Assembly (NCBI GenBank): GCA_905370385.1
Contig: CAJPKN010000054.1
Location: forward strand, 1-9,585
Direction of reading: 5' to 3'
DNA: 9,585 nucleotides
Source: Stomatobaculum longum
GTDB lineage: Bacteria > Bacillota > Clostridia > Lachnospirales > Lachnospiraceae
Shown: positions 1 through 6,009 of the stretch, one piece after another
How the letters are laid out: each line of letters starts with the position of its first letter
Position numbering within the stretch: position 1 is the first letter of the stretch
Translations under genes and position numbers: made by a program
Notes under the pieces: generated by a model
What the model was told of the DNA's origin: nothing
Seen by the model: the letters and a program-made list of their open reading frames with translations, nothing else
The model's database searches: none

Positions 1-1014
1 CGTAATCCCTGCCTCCGTGAGGAGCTTTGCAAGCTGATTGAGGGTCTCCTGCGCCTCCGGTCGAATGTCGTACTTGTCCACATCGAAGAGCACGCCGGAA
101 TCCAGGGTGATCAGGAGACTGTTTGCCTCGAGGCTCGGGACAGCCGGAACAGAGCCGAGCCGCGGGAGGCGCGGCAATGTGCCGAGCGGCGCCGCATCCA
201 CGGTCACGCTCTTTGTTCCCTTGGTGACCGTCGCCTTGCCCTTGCCATCGTTCTTGATGGTAAGCATATTCGCGTAATCGTGATAGCTGCCCGAGCCGTC
301 CTTGTTCTGTGTAATCTGCACCTTACCCGCGCGGTAGCTCATCTCCTCATCGTCCGCAGTGACGGTGACTCCGTTCTGCGTGTTTGTGTACAGGCCCTCG
401 CCGTCGTCATCCACCATCAGTGAGATGCCGTAACGTCCGTCCCTGTAAATTCCGGAGCCGTCATCATCCACCTGGAGGGAGATGCCCTGCTTGCTGTCGA
501 TGTACTGACCCGAGCCGTCTTCGTCGCGCTGAATCGTGATGCCGCGCTCCTTGTCAATGTACTGGCCCTCACCGTTTCCGTCGGTCTGCACCGTCAAATT
601 TCCGTCCTTATACTGCCCGTCACCGTTGCTGCCAAGCTGCATAACGGTGGAACCGCGCTGAATCTGATCGTTCTCCACCTTGACCGCCGTGACCGTAATG
701 CCGGGAACCGAGCTCAGCGCCTTGGTCTTATCGAGCGTAATCTTAGCGGCCGGATTCTCCGCAATGCCGAGCTCCGGCAAAACAACCGCCGGAATCTCCG
801 GAATCTGTCCGAGCTCATAGCCCGGCACCTTCATGTCCGCATCGTCCGCCTGTGCCGCCTTGGTCTCGGCCGCGGTCGCGCTTGTCTCGGCAGTCGCCGT
901 AGAACTCTCGGCCGCCGTGCTTGCCGCACTGCTCTCTGCCTTTTTTCCGGATGCGCAGCCTGTGGCCGCAACGCTGAGTGCCAAAACCGCCGCGCAGAGC
1001 ATTGTTTTCTTCAT
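1..1014 (-). CDS. Lipoprotein with Asp/Gly-rich repeats and OmpA-like C-terminal domain (3' end outside window)
   Basis: This reading frame is open for 338 codons from the ATG at 1014 to the window edge, so the C-terminus is missing. A lipoprotein signal is visible: Lys-Lys near the N-terminus, a hydrophobic stretch (residues 5-18) and a lipobox AATGC with the lipidated Cys at 20. An Ala/Ser/Thr/Glu linker (22-56) follows. Residues 127-272 form eight imperfect repeats of 17-19 residues, best seen as DDGSGIYRDGRYGISL. From about residue 299 the sequence (ITLDSGVLFDVDKYDIRPEA) matches the start of an OmpA-like peptidoglycan-binding domain, whose diaminopimelate-binding Asp and Arg lie outside the window. 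GGGAGGA at 1021-1027 is a good ribosome binding site 6 nt upstream. The inferred role is an envelope lipoprotein anchored in the membrane at one end and binding peptidoglycan at the other. The repeat fold and function are unknown. Confidence 0.9.
   Translation of the reverse strand, partial: MKKTMLCAAVLALSVAATGCASGKKAESSAASTAAESSTATAETSATAAETKAAQADDADMKVPGYELGQIPEIPAVVLPELGIAENPAAKITLDKTKALSSVPGITVTAVKVENDQIQRGSTVMQLGSNGDGQYKDGNLTVQTDGNGEGQYIDKERGITIQRDEDGSGQYIDSKQGISLQVDDDGSGIYRDGRYGISLMVDDDGEGLYTNTQNGVTVTADDEEMSYRAGKVQITQNKDGSGSYHDYANMLTIKNDGKGKATVTKGTKSVTVDAAPLGTLPRLPRLGSVPAVPSLEANSLLITLDSGVLFDVDKYDIRPEAQETLNQLAKLLTEAGIT
199..636 (-). repeat. Eight tandem coding repeats (about 57 bp, 17-19 residues each)
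   Basis: Within the lipoprotein gene, residues 127-272 consist of consecutive units with the pattern x-D-D-G-x-G-x-Y-x-D-x-x-x-G-I-x-L-Q. Four central units (residues 144-219) are exactly 19 residues, or 57 bp. The outer units are 17-18 residues and more diverged. The last unit keeps only DGKGK and the alternating Val/Thr strand. The DNA has diverged more than the protein, which suggests old repeats held by selection rather than a recent slippage array. The alternation of an Asp/Gly turn with a short beta-like strand suggests a solenoid or a metal-binding turn array, but this is inference. Confidence 0.85.
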
Positions 1015-1048
1015 CTGTGATCCTCCCGAAATTTTGTCATGTTTCCCC

Positions 1049-1077
1049 ATCATAACAGAGCCGCATTCTGCTGTCTA
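1049..1077 (-). promoter_or_regulatory. Predicted sigma-A promoter of the lipoprotein gene
   Basis: On the minus strand, TAGACA (1072-1077) is separated by exactly 17 bp from TATGAT (1049-1054). The -10 box is preceded by TG one base upstream, which makes it an extended -10. Both boxes differ from consensus at one position. The start of transcription would be near 1042, about 28 nt before the ATG at 1014, so the leader is short and the lipoprotein gene is probably transcribed on its own. Confidence 0.65.
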
Positions 1078-1172
1078 TTCGCACAAAGATCGCAAATCTG
1101 TCGATTTTCTTAGGGTTTCGCAAGTTTTTGCGCCACAACGTAACCGTTTTCAGAAAAACCGGCCGCAACGAC

Positions 1173-2018
1173 TCACAGGGGCATAGCCGCACGCGCGCGT
1201 GTGTCCTCGCTCTCGTCGTAGGCATCGTAGGGTGCCGCGGGATTGTAAAAGCGCCTGCCCGAAGTCTTGCAGCAGAGATCGCAGTGCGCAAACACAAAGT
1301 CCAAATCCGCCGAATAGCCCGTGTGTCCCGTGACCACGAGCGGCTGCAAATGCCACGCGCGGAGTTTTTCCTCAAATTCCGCGAGGGCGCGAACCGCGAG
1401 GCGATTATCCTCCGCGAGAGAGGCAAGGAAGCTGTAGCCGCCATCCGCGCCGAGCCATATCGCATCCCCGGTCAAGAGATAGCGTCCGTCCAATAAGTAG
1501 ACCATATGGCCCCAAGTGTGGCCCGGCACCAGAAAACACTCGATTTGAATGTCGCCGATCGAAAAGACCTGCCCGTCCCGAAGCAGAACCTTTTCGTTCG
1601 GAATCCGAACGCGGGGCAAGCTTCCCAGACGGTAGAGCACACGGCGCTTCCGTTCGCCGGTAAGATAGCGATTTTCAATCTCGCCGAGATACACGGTCGC
1701 ATCGCGGAACAGACCGCCGCCGTCCGCCTCGACCGCGCCTATGTGGTCGGTGTCGAGGTGGGTGAGCAGCACATTTGAAATTTGCGCCGGTTTTAGGCCG
1801 AGCCAGCCCATTTTTTCTTCGAGCCGCTCGTAGTGATAGCCCGCATCGATCATAAGCACCGTGTCGCCCTTTCGGTAGAAAAACACGTTGGCGACCCACT
1901 CCCGCACACAGGCCAGGTGCTCATCGATCCACCCCGTATTCAAAGGGTTGAAAATCCCCTTGCCCCGATACATCCAACTCATAAACTTGTGCTGAAACGC
2001 CGTAGACTTCTCTGACAT
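1173..2018 (-). CDS. Metallo-beta-lactamase-fold hydrolase
   Basis: The product has 281 residues and a complete MBL-fold metal site. It carries THLDTDH (His87, Asp89, Asp91, His92), then VPGHTWGH (His167), then TGDAIW (Asp185) and VTGHTG (His232). In most glyoxalase II-like and lactonase-like relatives the second position of the first motif is His; here it is Asp89, giving HxDxDH, a variant also known in the superfamily. No signal peptide or membrane segment is seen, so the enzyme should be cytoplasmic. The C-terminal tail (242-281) has a Cys cluster (Cys246, Cys249, Cys250). The substrate cannot be told from sequence: thioester, lactone and phosphoester hydrolysis are all known for the fold. 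AAAGGAGT lies 6-7 nt before the ATG. The gene lies 198 nt after the aldehyde dehydrogenase gene on the same strand and may be read through from it. Confidence 0.93.
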   Translation of the reverse strand: MSEKSTAFQHKFMSWMYRGKGIFNPLNTGWIDEHLACVREWVANVFFYRKGDTVLMIDAGYHYERLEEKMGWLGLKPAQISNVLLTHLDTDHIGAVEADGGGLFRDATVYLGEIENRYLTGERKRRVLYRLGSLPRVRIPNEKVLLRDGQVFSIGDIQIECFLVPGHTWGHMVYLLDGRYLLTGDAIWLGADGGYSFLASLAEDNRLAVRALAEFEEKLRAWHLQPLVVTGHTGYSADLDFVFAHCDLCCKTSGRRFYNPAAPYDAYDESEDTRARAAMPL

Positions 2019-2216
2019 ATCATCACTCCTTTACCGCTCTTGCGGAACACATACCGCCGCTCGTTCATTCGAATTCCAAGGACCTTATCGCATCGCTATA
2101 CGCAGCGTTCTCTTATCTGCTTACGCTTTCAAACGCCGGTCTATATCCTTCCGTTCGCTTTCCGTTTTCGATATTCCGTCACGAAAGCCTCCTACTCCCC
2201 GGTTCCCGGCGTCCGC
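2019..2216 (-). other. Intergenic spacer before the MBL-fold hydrolase gene
   Basis: This 198-nt gap lies between the aldehyde dehydrogenase stop and the hydrolase start. I see no convincing -35/-10 pair on the minus strand and no intrinsic terminator for the dehydrogenase gene: there is a CCGG-GAA-CCGG stem near 2195-2210 but no T-run after it. The transcript strand is purine-rich. A segment around 2081-2130 resembles the leader of the aldehyde dehydrogenase gene, sharing ACCTTAT, GCGTTCT and GCTTACGCTT (plus strand) in the same order. A small stem CCGC-TCTT-GCGG (2035-2046) sits just upstream of the ribosome binding site. Confidence 0.4.
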
Positions 2217-3581
2217 TCAGAGGAACTTCTTTAGGAGTTTCAGCTTTCCTTCACCAAAAGGCGCGTAGCGAAACGGAAAATCCGGAAAGCCGGTGTTTTT
2301 CACGACCGCCTTCTTATGGCTGAAGGTCTCAAAGCCGTATCTTCCGTGATACGCGCCCATGCCGCTGTTCCCCACGCCGCCAAAGGGCAGGCGGTGGTTC
2401 CCGATTTGCAGCAAGACATCGTTCACGCAACCGCTGCCGAAGGAGAGCCTGGATATGAGCGCCTCAGCCTTCCGCTTATCCCGCGTAAAGACATAGCAGG
2501 CGAGCGGCTTCTCCCGCGCCTTGATTTCTTGAATCGCCGTCTCAAGTTCATCGTAGACGATGATGGGCAGCAAGGGGCCAAAGATTTCTTCCTGCATACA
2601 AGGGTGGTCAAACGCCGCCTCCGGAAAGAGGGTCGGTGCAATTTTTGCCGCGCGCTCGTTCATTGCCCCACCGATTACCTCTTTCTCTGCGGCAATCAGG
2701 CCGACCAGACGCGCATAGTGCCTCCGGTTTATGATTTTCGGGTAGCTCTCCTGCCGCTCTGCCTTAGGATAGCGCCGCGAAATTTCCGCCCCTAAGGCTT
2801 GTACCAGCGCAGCCTTAACACGGCGCTGTACGAGCACATAGTCGACCGCAATGCAGGTCTGACCGGCGTTTAAGAATTTTCCCCAGACAATGCGCCGCGC
2901 CGCGAGCTTTATGTCCGCGCTCTCATCGACAATGCAGGGACTCTTGCCGCCGAGCTCCAAAGTGACAGGCGTCAGATATTCGCTCGCAGCTCGCATAATA
3001 AGCTTTCCGACTCGCGGACTGCCGGTAAAGAAGATATAGTCGTAGCGCTGACGAAGTAATTCCGCATGGTCCGTGTCCGGTGCCGCTGCGTACACATACG
3101 ATGCGGGAAATGCTGCCCGCAGGAGGTTTCGGATGAGCGCAGATGTGTGCACGCTCTCCGCCGAGCACTTTACAACGGCGCAGTTTCCCGCGGCAATTGC
3201 CGCTATGAGTGGCGCAATACTCAAATAAAAGGGATAGTTCCAAGGAGCGAGTATCAGCACCACGCCGTAGGGCTCCCGGTACACGTAGTTCTTTGCCGGG
3301 AAGCTTGCGAGACTGCCCCGCACGCGCTCTGTTCCGGCCCAGACACGCAGATTTCGCCGCGCTTCCCGGAGTTCCCCGTAGACCAAGGCGAGCTCCGTCA
3401 TATAGGCCTCCGCCCGCGACTTCGAGAGATCCAGCCGGAGTGCCGCAAGGATGGCATCCTCCTGTTCGCGAATCTGCGTTTCCAAGCGTTCCAGCATCGC
3501 AAGCCGAAACGCAAGGGGTTTTGTTCTGTCCCCGTCAAAATATACCCGCTGGGCGGCAATCCGTTTTGCCAAGCTTCCCAT
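2217..3581 (-). CDS. Aldehyde dehydrogenase, class 3-like
   Basis: The product has 454 residues, the usual length for the short ALDH3-like group that lacks the N-terminal extension of other classes. These enzymes oxidise aldehydes to carboxylic acids with NAD(P)+. All key features are present: PWNYPF with the oxyanion-stabilising Asn115, the cofactor-contacting Lys138, the Rossmann loop FTGSPRVG (185-192), the general-base Glu209 in LELGGK, the nucleophile Cys243 in GQTC, EEIFGP (331-336) and PFGGVGNSGMG (399-409). A Cys (139) follows Lys138, where many family members have Pro. It has no signal or C-terminal membrane anchor, so it should be cytosolic. A perfect AAAGGAGG ribosome binding site (3588-3595) sits 6 nt before the ATG. 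A separate promoter is predicted at 3750-3778. The physiological aldehyde is unknown; medium- or long-chain aliphatic or aromatic aldehydes are typical of the group. Confidence 0.96.
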   Translation of the reverse strand: MGSLAKRIAAQRVYFDGDRTKPLAFRLAMLERLETQIREQEDAILAALRLDLSKSRAEAYMTELALVYGELREARRNLRVWAGTERVRGSLASFPAKNYVYREPYGVVLILAPWNYPFYLSIAPLIAAIAAGNCAVVKCSAESVHTSALIRNLLRAAFPASYVYAAAPDTDHAELLRQRYDYIFFTGSPRVGKLIMRAASEYLTPVTLELGGKSPCIVDESADIKLAARRIVWGKFLNAGQTCIAVDYVLVQRRVKAALVQALGAEISRRYPKAERQESYPKIINRRHYARLVGLIAAEKEVIGGAMNERAAKIAPTLFPEAAFDHPCMQEEIFGPLLPIIVYDELETAIQEIKAREKPLACYVFTRDKRKAEALISRLSFGSGCVNDVLLQIGNHRLPFGGVGNSGMGAYHGRYGFETFSHKKAVVKNTGFPDFPFRYAPFGEGKLKLLKKFL

Positions 3582-3749
3582 GCGCCGCCTCCTTTCTTCC
3601 TACGAACGATTTCGTATCGTTATCACCTTATTCCCAATCGCGTTCTTGCATTGCTTACGCTTATTTTGAAAGCGTGTCTTTCCTACGATTTTAGCTTCCC
3701 CCGCATTGCCTGCTCGGGAGTCGCCGTAGAAGACGTGTTATCTACGACT
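3582..3749 (-). promoter_or_regulatory. Structured 5' leader of the aldehyde dehydrogenase gene
   Basis: The transcript from the predicted promoter would have a leader of about 160 nt. Several stems can form in it. TCTACGACT (3741-3749) pairs with AGTCGCCGTAGA (3719-3730) through a 3-nt bulge, close to the transcript's 5' end. ACGCTT pairs with AAGCGT (3657-3675). Just before the ribosome binding site, 3601-3616 folds as TACGAA-CGAT-TTCGTA, which overlaps an alternative stem that uses ACGAT/ATCGT. I recognise no known riboswitch class. Confidence 0.4.
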
Positions 3750-3778
3750 ATTATACGCCTTCCAAAAGGCGATGACAC
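3750..3778 (-). promoter_or_regulatory. Predicted promoter of the aldehyde dehydrogenase gene with palindromic spacer
   Basis: On the minus strand a perfect TATAAT (-10, 3750-3755) lies 17 bp downstream of GTGTCA (-35, 3773-3778, four of six matches). The spacer contains a perfect 6-bp inverted repeat, CGCCTT-CCAA-AAGGCG (3756-3771, plus strand). That is where an operator for a repressor could sit. The promoter starts about 30 nt after the stop of the AAA+ gene, so the dehydrogenase gene can be expressed separately from it. Confidence 0.6.
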
Positions 3779-3806
3779 GGCCAACGCCAAAATCCAAGCG
3801 CCTTTT

Positions 3807-5672
3807 TTATGCCGCATAGGGCTGAAACCCGATTGCCGCCCTCTTTATCTCTGCCGATACTTCCGGTGCGGAAAAATCCTCCGGGCGCAGCACAAAGTCA
3901 TGTGTCGCTTCCGTCTCGGTGCCTTTGTCCTCGCCGTAGACACGCAGCGCATAGGAGAGCAGCGCATTCTCGACCAGATTTCTGCAGAAGCGGCCGTTTC
4001 CGAAGCCGGACTGCCTCTCTTCCGGAGCAGCAAGCTTCTTGATTGTATCTTCCGCCTCGGGCGCAAGCGTAAAGCCGCGGCGCTCTGCCTCCAGGGCGGT
4101 AATCTTTAGCATTTCCTCGAGCGAATAATCGCAAAAACTGATTTTAAACGGAACACGGGAACGGAGTCCCGGATTTCTCGCAAAGAAGTCCTCCATCTGC
4201 TTCGGGTAGCCCGCGAAAATCACGACCGTATCTTCCCGGTTGTTCTCCATCTCCTGGACTATCGTATTGATGGCCTCATCGCCGTAGCCACCCTCCCAGT
4301 GTTCGACCAGAGAGTAGGCCTCGTCAATGAAGAGAACCTTGCCCTTGGCACTCCGAAACACTTCCCGGACGCGCTCCGCGGTCTGTCCCACATAGCCTGC
4401 CACCAGAGAAGCACGCCCCACTTCAACGATCTCGGCGCTCTCGAGAATGCCGACCTGATTCAGAATCCCGGCGAGAATGCGCGCCACCGTAGTCTTTGCC
4501 GTGCCGGGATTCCCGCTGAACTCCATATTGAGCGCCACGCTGAGATTTCCCTTTCCCTGCGCCTTCATTTCTTTCTGCATTTTGGCAAACGCCGCAATTT
4601 TTCTGACCTGCATCTTTACCTCGTTTAAACCGATCAGCGTCTCCAGTTCCGCAAAGTAATCCTTCTCAGGGAGCTGACTGACTACCGGAATGTTCCGGAT
4701 TTCTTCCAGCTTATACTGAATTTCCCGCACGCTTTTTAATCCCATATTCCGGATATGTCTAAGCTCATCCTCGCTGAGACGCTTCAACTGCTCCACCGTA
4801 AGAATACCGGCACGCTTCAGGCAGTTATAGCTGCGAACGCTGAGTTCCAAATCTTCAATGAGAATAGGATTTCTACAGTTCTCAGGCTCTTTCCATTCTT
4901 CGGGAACTTCCGCTGCATTGCTTTTCTCCTGCTGCCGCTCAAGCGCGAAGAGCAGTAACAGAAAGCGAATCATGCCCTCAGAGAGACCGGATTCGCTGAC
5001 ACAGGCCTCCTGCGTTTCGGTCTCCGCTTCCTCAGAAAGCGCTTGAATCTCTATTCCCGGGAAGGTGAGCGCAAGCTGCGCGTGAAGACGCAGGCTGATT
5101 GCGTTCGGAAGACTCAGTAAAATGCGACCGCGCGTATGCGCGGGGTTCTCTCTTCCCGCCGAACTTGCCGCTATCATGCGAAGCCGTCCGCCTTCTTGCA
5201 GGAGGAGCTCATAAAGCTGCAGAACCAGATCCACACGATAGCGCTCTTCCGCATCCCTCCGGAAGAAACTTTCAACCGTAAAGGAATTTGATCCCTCGGT
5301 AGCTGCACCTTCTCCGCTTGCGGTTTCGGCAAGGGCATATACCTTGCGCCCTTCCGCGAAGAGACCATCAAGCGCCTTTGTCTCCGTCGGCTCCTCCGCC
5401 GCGCAGTTTTCAAAAATCCAGCTGTAGTCCTCATCGCTCACCGCCGCATCCGGCGCAGAGAAGAGAAAGAACTCTTGCTTTGCACCGCGCTCCGGTATTA
5501 ACTCTACCCCGAGAAAGCCCCCTGCGGGAAGCAATTCCGAAGCCTGTAAGAAACGCTCTGCAGTGACCCCCGACGCCTGATGAAAAGCATACTTCCCATC
5601 TGTCGGCAACCGCAACGAAAACACCGAAACCTTTTCCTGACGCCCGAATGCCTTGTCATTCTGATTCTTCAT
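3807..5672 (-). CDS. AAA+ ATPase (CbbX/SpoVK type) with an RNA polymerase alpha-CTD-like domain
   Basis: The product has 621 residues in three parts. Residues 1-260 match nothing I recognise; they are soluble, acidic and end in a short hydrophobic helix (about 234-243). Residues 268-326 ([20 protein letters not shown] and on to GLKSVREI) closely resemble the C-terminal domain of RNA polymerase alpha, a helix-hairpin-helix fold that binds UP-element DNA and activators. Residues 345-575 are a CbbX/SpoVK-like AAA+ module with Walker [10 protein letters not shown] (387-395), pore loop GYVGQT (426-431), Walker B VLFIDEA (446-452), arginine-finger region NPGLRSR (500-506) and sensor-2-like Arg561 in GNGRF. 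The ATPase should form a ring that remodels a protein partner. The alpha-CTD-like part may target it to DNA or the transcription machinery, which is inference. No membrane segment is clear. GTGAGG (5681-5686) is the ribosome binding site, 8 nt before the ATG. The leader is unusually long. Confidence 0.93.
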   Translation of the reverse strand: MKNQNDKAFGRQEKVSVFSLRLPTDGKYAFHQASGVTAERFLQASELLPAGGFLGVELIPERGAKQEFFLFSAPDAAVSDEDYSWIFENCAAEEPTETKALDGLFAEGRKVYALAETASGEGAATEGSNSFTVESFFRRDAEERYRVDLVLQLYELLLQEGGRLRMIAASSAGRENPAHTRGRILLSLPNAISLRLHAQLALTFPGIEIQALSEEAETETQEACVSESGLSEGMIRFLLLLFALERQQEKSNAAEVPEEWKEPENCRNPILIEDLELSVRSYNCLKRAGILTVEQLKRLSEDELRHIRNMGLKSVREIQYKLEEIRNIPVVSQLPEKDYFAELETLIGLNEVKMQVRKIAAFAKMQKEMKAQGKGNLSVALNMEFSGNPGTAKTTVARILAGILNQVGILESAEIVEVGRASLVAGYVGQTAERVREVFRSAKGKVLFIDEAYSLVEHWEGGYGDEAINTIVQEMENNREDTVVIFAGYPKQMEDFFARNPGLRSRVPFKISFCDYSLEEMLKITALEAERRGFTLAPEAEDTIKKLAAPEERQSGFGNGRFCRNLVENALLSYALRVYGEDKGTETEATHDFVLRPEDFSAPEVSAEIKRAAIGFQPYAA

Positions 5673-5776
5673 CTTTCTTGCCTCACTTTCCTGTATGCAA
5701 ACATTTCTGTCTGCTTGCTGTCTCTTTGCCTTTCTCTTTGCTGTTGTTTTTACTTTGTATTTCTTGTTTCTTGGTC

Positions 5777-5863
5777 GCAGTCTGTTCGGATTCGCGTCTT
5801 GGCACGCTCTCTGCGCTTGCAGATCTTGGCGTGCTTCCCCGAGCGCTTGCTCCGAACAGCTGC
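5777..5863 (-). other. Nested stem-loop element in the AAA+ leader
   Basis: Three helices nest inside one another. The outer one pairs 5777-5790 with 5851-5863: 13 bp including CTGTTCGGA/TCCGAACAG, with one bulged base at 5781. The middle one pairs GCACGC (5802-5807) with GCGTGC (5829-5834). The inner one is TCTGC-GCTT-GCAGA (5810-5823). Three perfect stems in the same nest are unlikely by chance. The element could act as RNA in the leader, or as a protein-binding palindrome in the DNA. It does not match a riboswitch class that I recognise. Confidence 0.5.
5798..5850. repeat. Imperfect tandem duplication inside the nested stem-loop
   Basis: On the plus strand CTTGGCACGCT followed by GCGCTTGC (5798-5820) is echoed by CTTGGCGTGCT followed by GCGCTTGC (5825-5850). 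The two copies are 23 and 26 nt long. The AC/GT difference between the copies is what lets GCACGC pair with GCGTGC, so the duplication and the hairpin are linked. Confidence 0.5.
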
Positions 5864-5874
5864 GGATTCAATTG

Positions 5875-5940
5875 TCAAGGTGCCACAGGATTTGAGGCAA
5901 AACAAAAAACCGACGCCTCAACAGAGTTAAAAATGGGCAT
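5875..5940 (-). CDS. Possible 21-residue leader peptide upstream of the AAA+ gene
   Basis: An ATG at 5940 opens 21 codons (MPIFNSVEASVFCFASNPVAP) ending in TGA at 5875-5877. AGGA lies 5 nt upstream. Its ribosome binding site (CACAGGA, complement of 5946-5952) is also one arm of the pairing with 5884-5891, and the frame runs across the 3' arm of the 14-bp stem and the T-rich tract. Translation could therefore influence which structure forms. The frame is short and could be chance; there is no recognisable homology and no run of one regulatory codon. Confidence 0.25.
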   Translation of the reverse strand: MPIFNSVEASVFCFASNPVAP

Positions 5941-5979
5941 AGTAATCCTGTGTTCTATACCTACAAACTCTGTCGAGAC
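5899..5979 (-). terminator. Candidate attenuator or small-RNA terminator in the AAA+ leader
   Basis: On the transcript strand, the complement of 5966-5979 pairs with the complement of 5915-5928 over 14 bp: GTCTCGACAGAGTT with AACTCTGTTGAGGC, including two G-U pairs. The loop is 36 nt. GTCGG and then a T-rich tract (TTTTTTGTTTT, 5899-5909) follow. The central G-U pair would be an A-C mismatch on the other strand, which favours a role in minus-strand RNA. Because the predicted promoter is only about 100 nt upstream, this may end a small RNA or attenuate the AAA+ gene. The gap between stem and T-tract and the long loop are not ideal. Confidence 0.4.
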
Positions 5980-6009
5980 CTCGGTCCCAACGTTTTTGAT
6001 TTAAACCGT

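Larger units (their letters stand above)
5673..6009 (-). other. Long 5' leader (about 330 nt) of the AAA+ gene
   Basis: The stretch between the predicted promoter and the ATG at 5672 has no convincing long gene on either strand. In transcript order it contains a 14-bp stem with a T-rich tract (5899-5979), a possible 21-codon reading frame (5875-5940), a nested stem-loop (5777-5863), then about 100 nt of A- and purine-rich, apparently unstructured sequence (5673-5776) before the start codon. This order, with structure first and an open purine-rich tract next to the gene, fits a regulated 5' untranslated region better than an empty spacer. Confidence 0.5.

Noticed and set aside
199..636. The tandem 57-bp units as a CRISPR array or non-coding satellite
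   Set aside because: The units are in frame, diverged at the DNA level and conserved at the protein level, which marks coding repeats.
1097..1150. Small inverted repeats downstream of the MBL-fold gene (CGCAA/TTGCG and a CCGTTTT/AAAACC-type pair)
   Set aside because: The stems are only 5 bp, contain mismatches, and have no T-run on the minus strand, so I do not call a terminator.
3066..4109. A 347-codon plus-strand reading frame
   Set aside because: It runs antisense across the aldehyde dehydrogenase gene, its leader and the AAA+ gene. The protein has no recognisable motif and is rich in Arg and Cys, typical of an antisense shadow in GC-rich DNA.
5850..5878. A second perfect TTGACA (complement of 5873-5878) as a promoter for the AAA+ gene
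   Set aside because: No -10-like hexamer lies 16-18 bp downstream on the minus strand.
5876..5900. A tRNA T-arm-like string (complement reads GCCTCAAATCCTGTGGCACC)
   Set aside because: The flanks do not form a 5-bp T-stem, and there is no matching acceptor or anticodon arm upstream, so this is not a tRNA.
5648..6004. Plus-strand frames of 116-118 codons in the AAA+ leader region
   Set aside because: No ribosome binding site or domain, Cys/Leu/Ser-rich composition, and they overlap the RNA structures and promoter of the minus strand.
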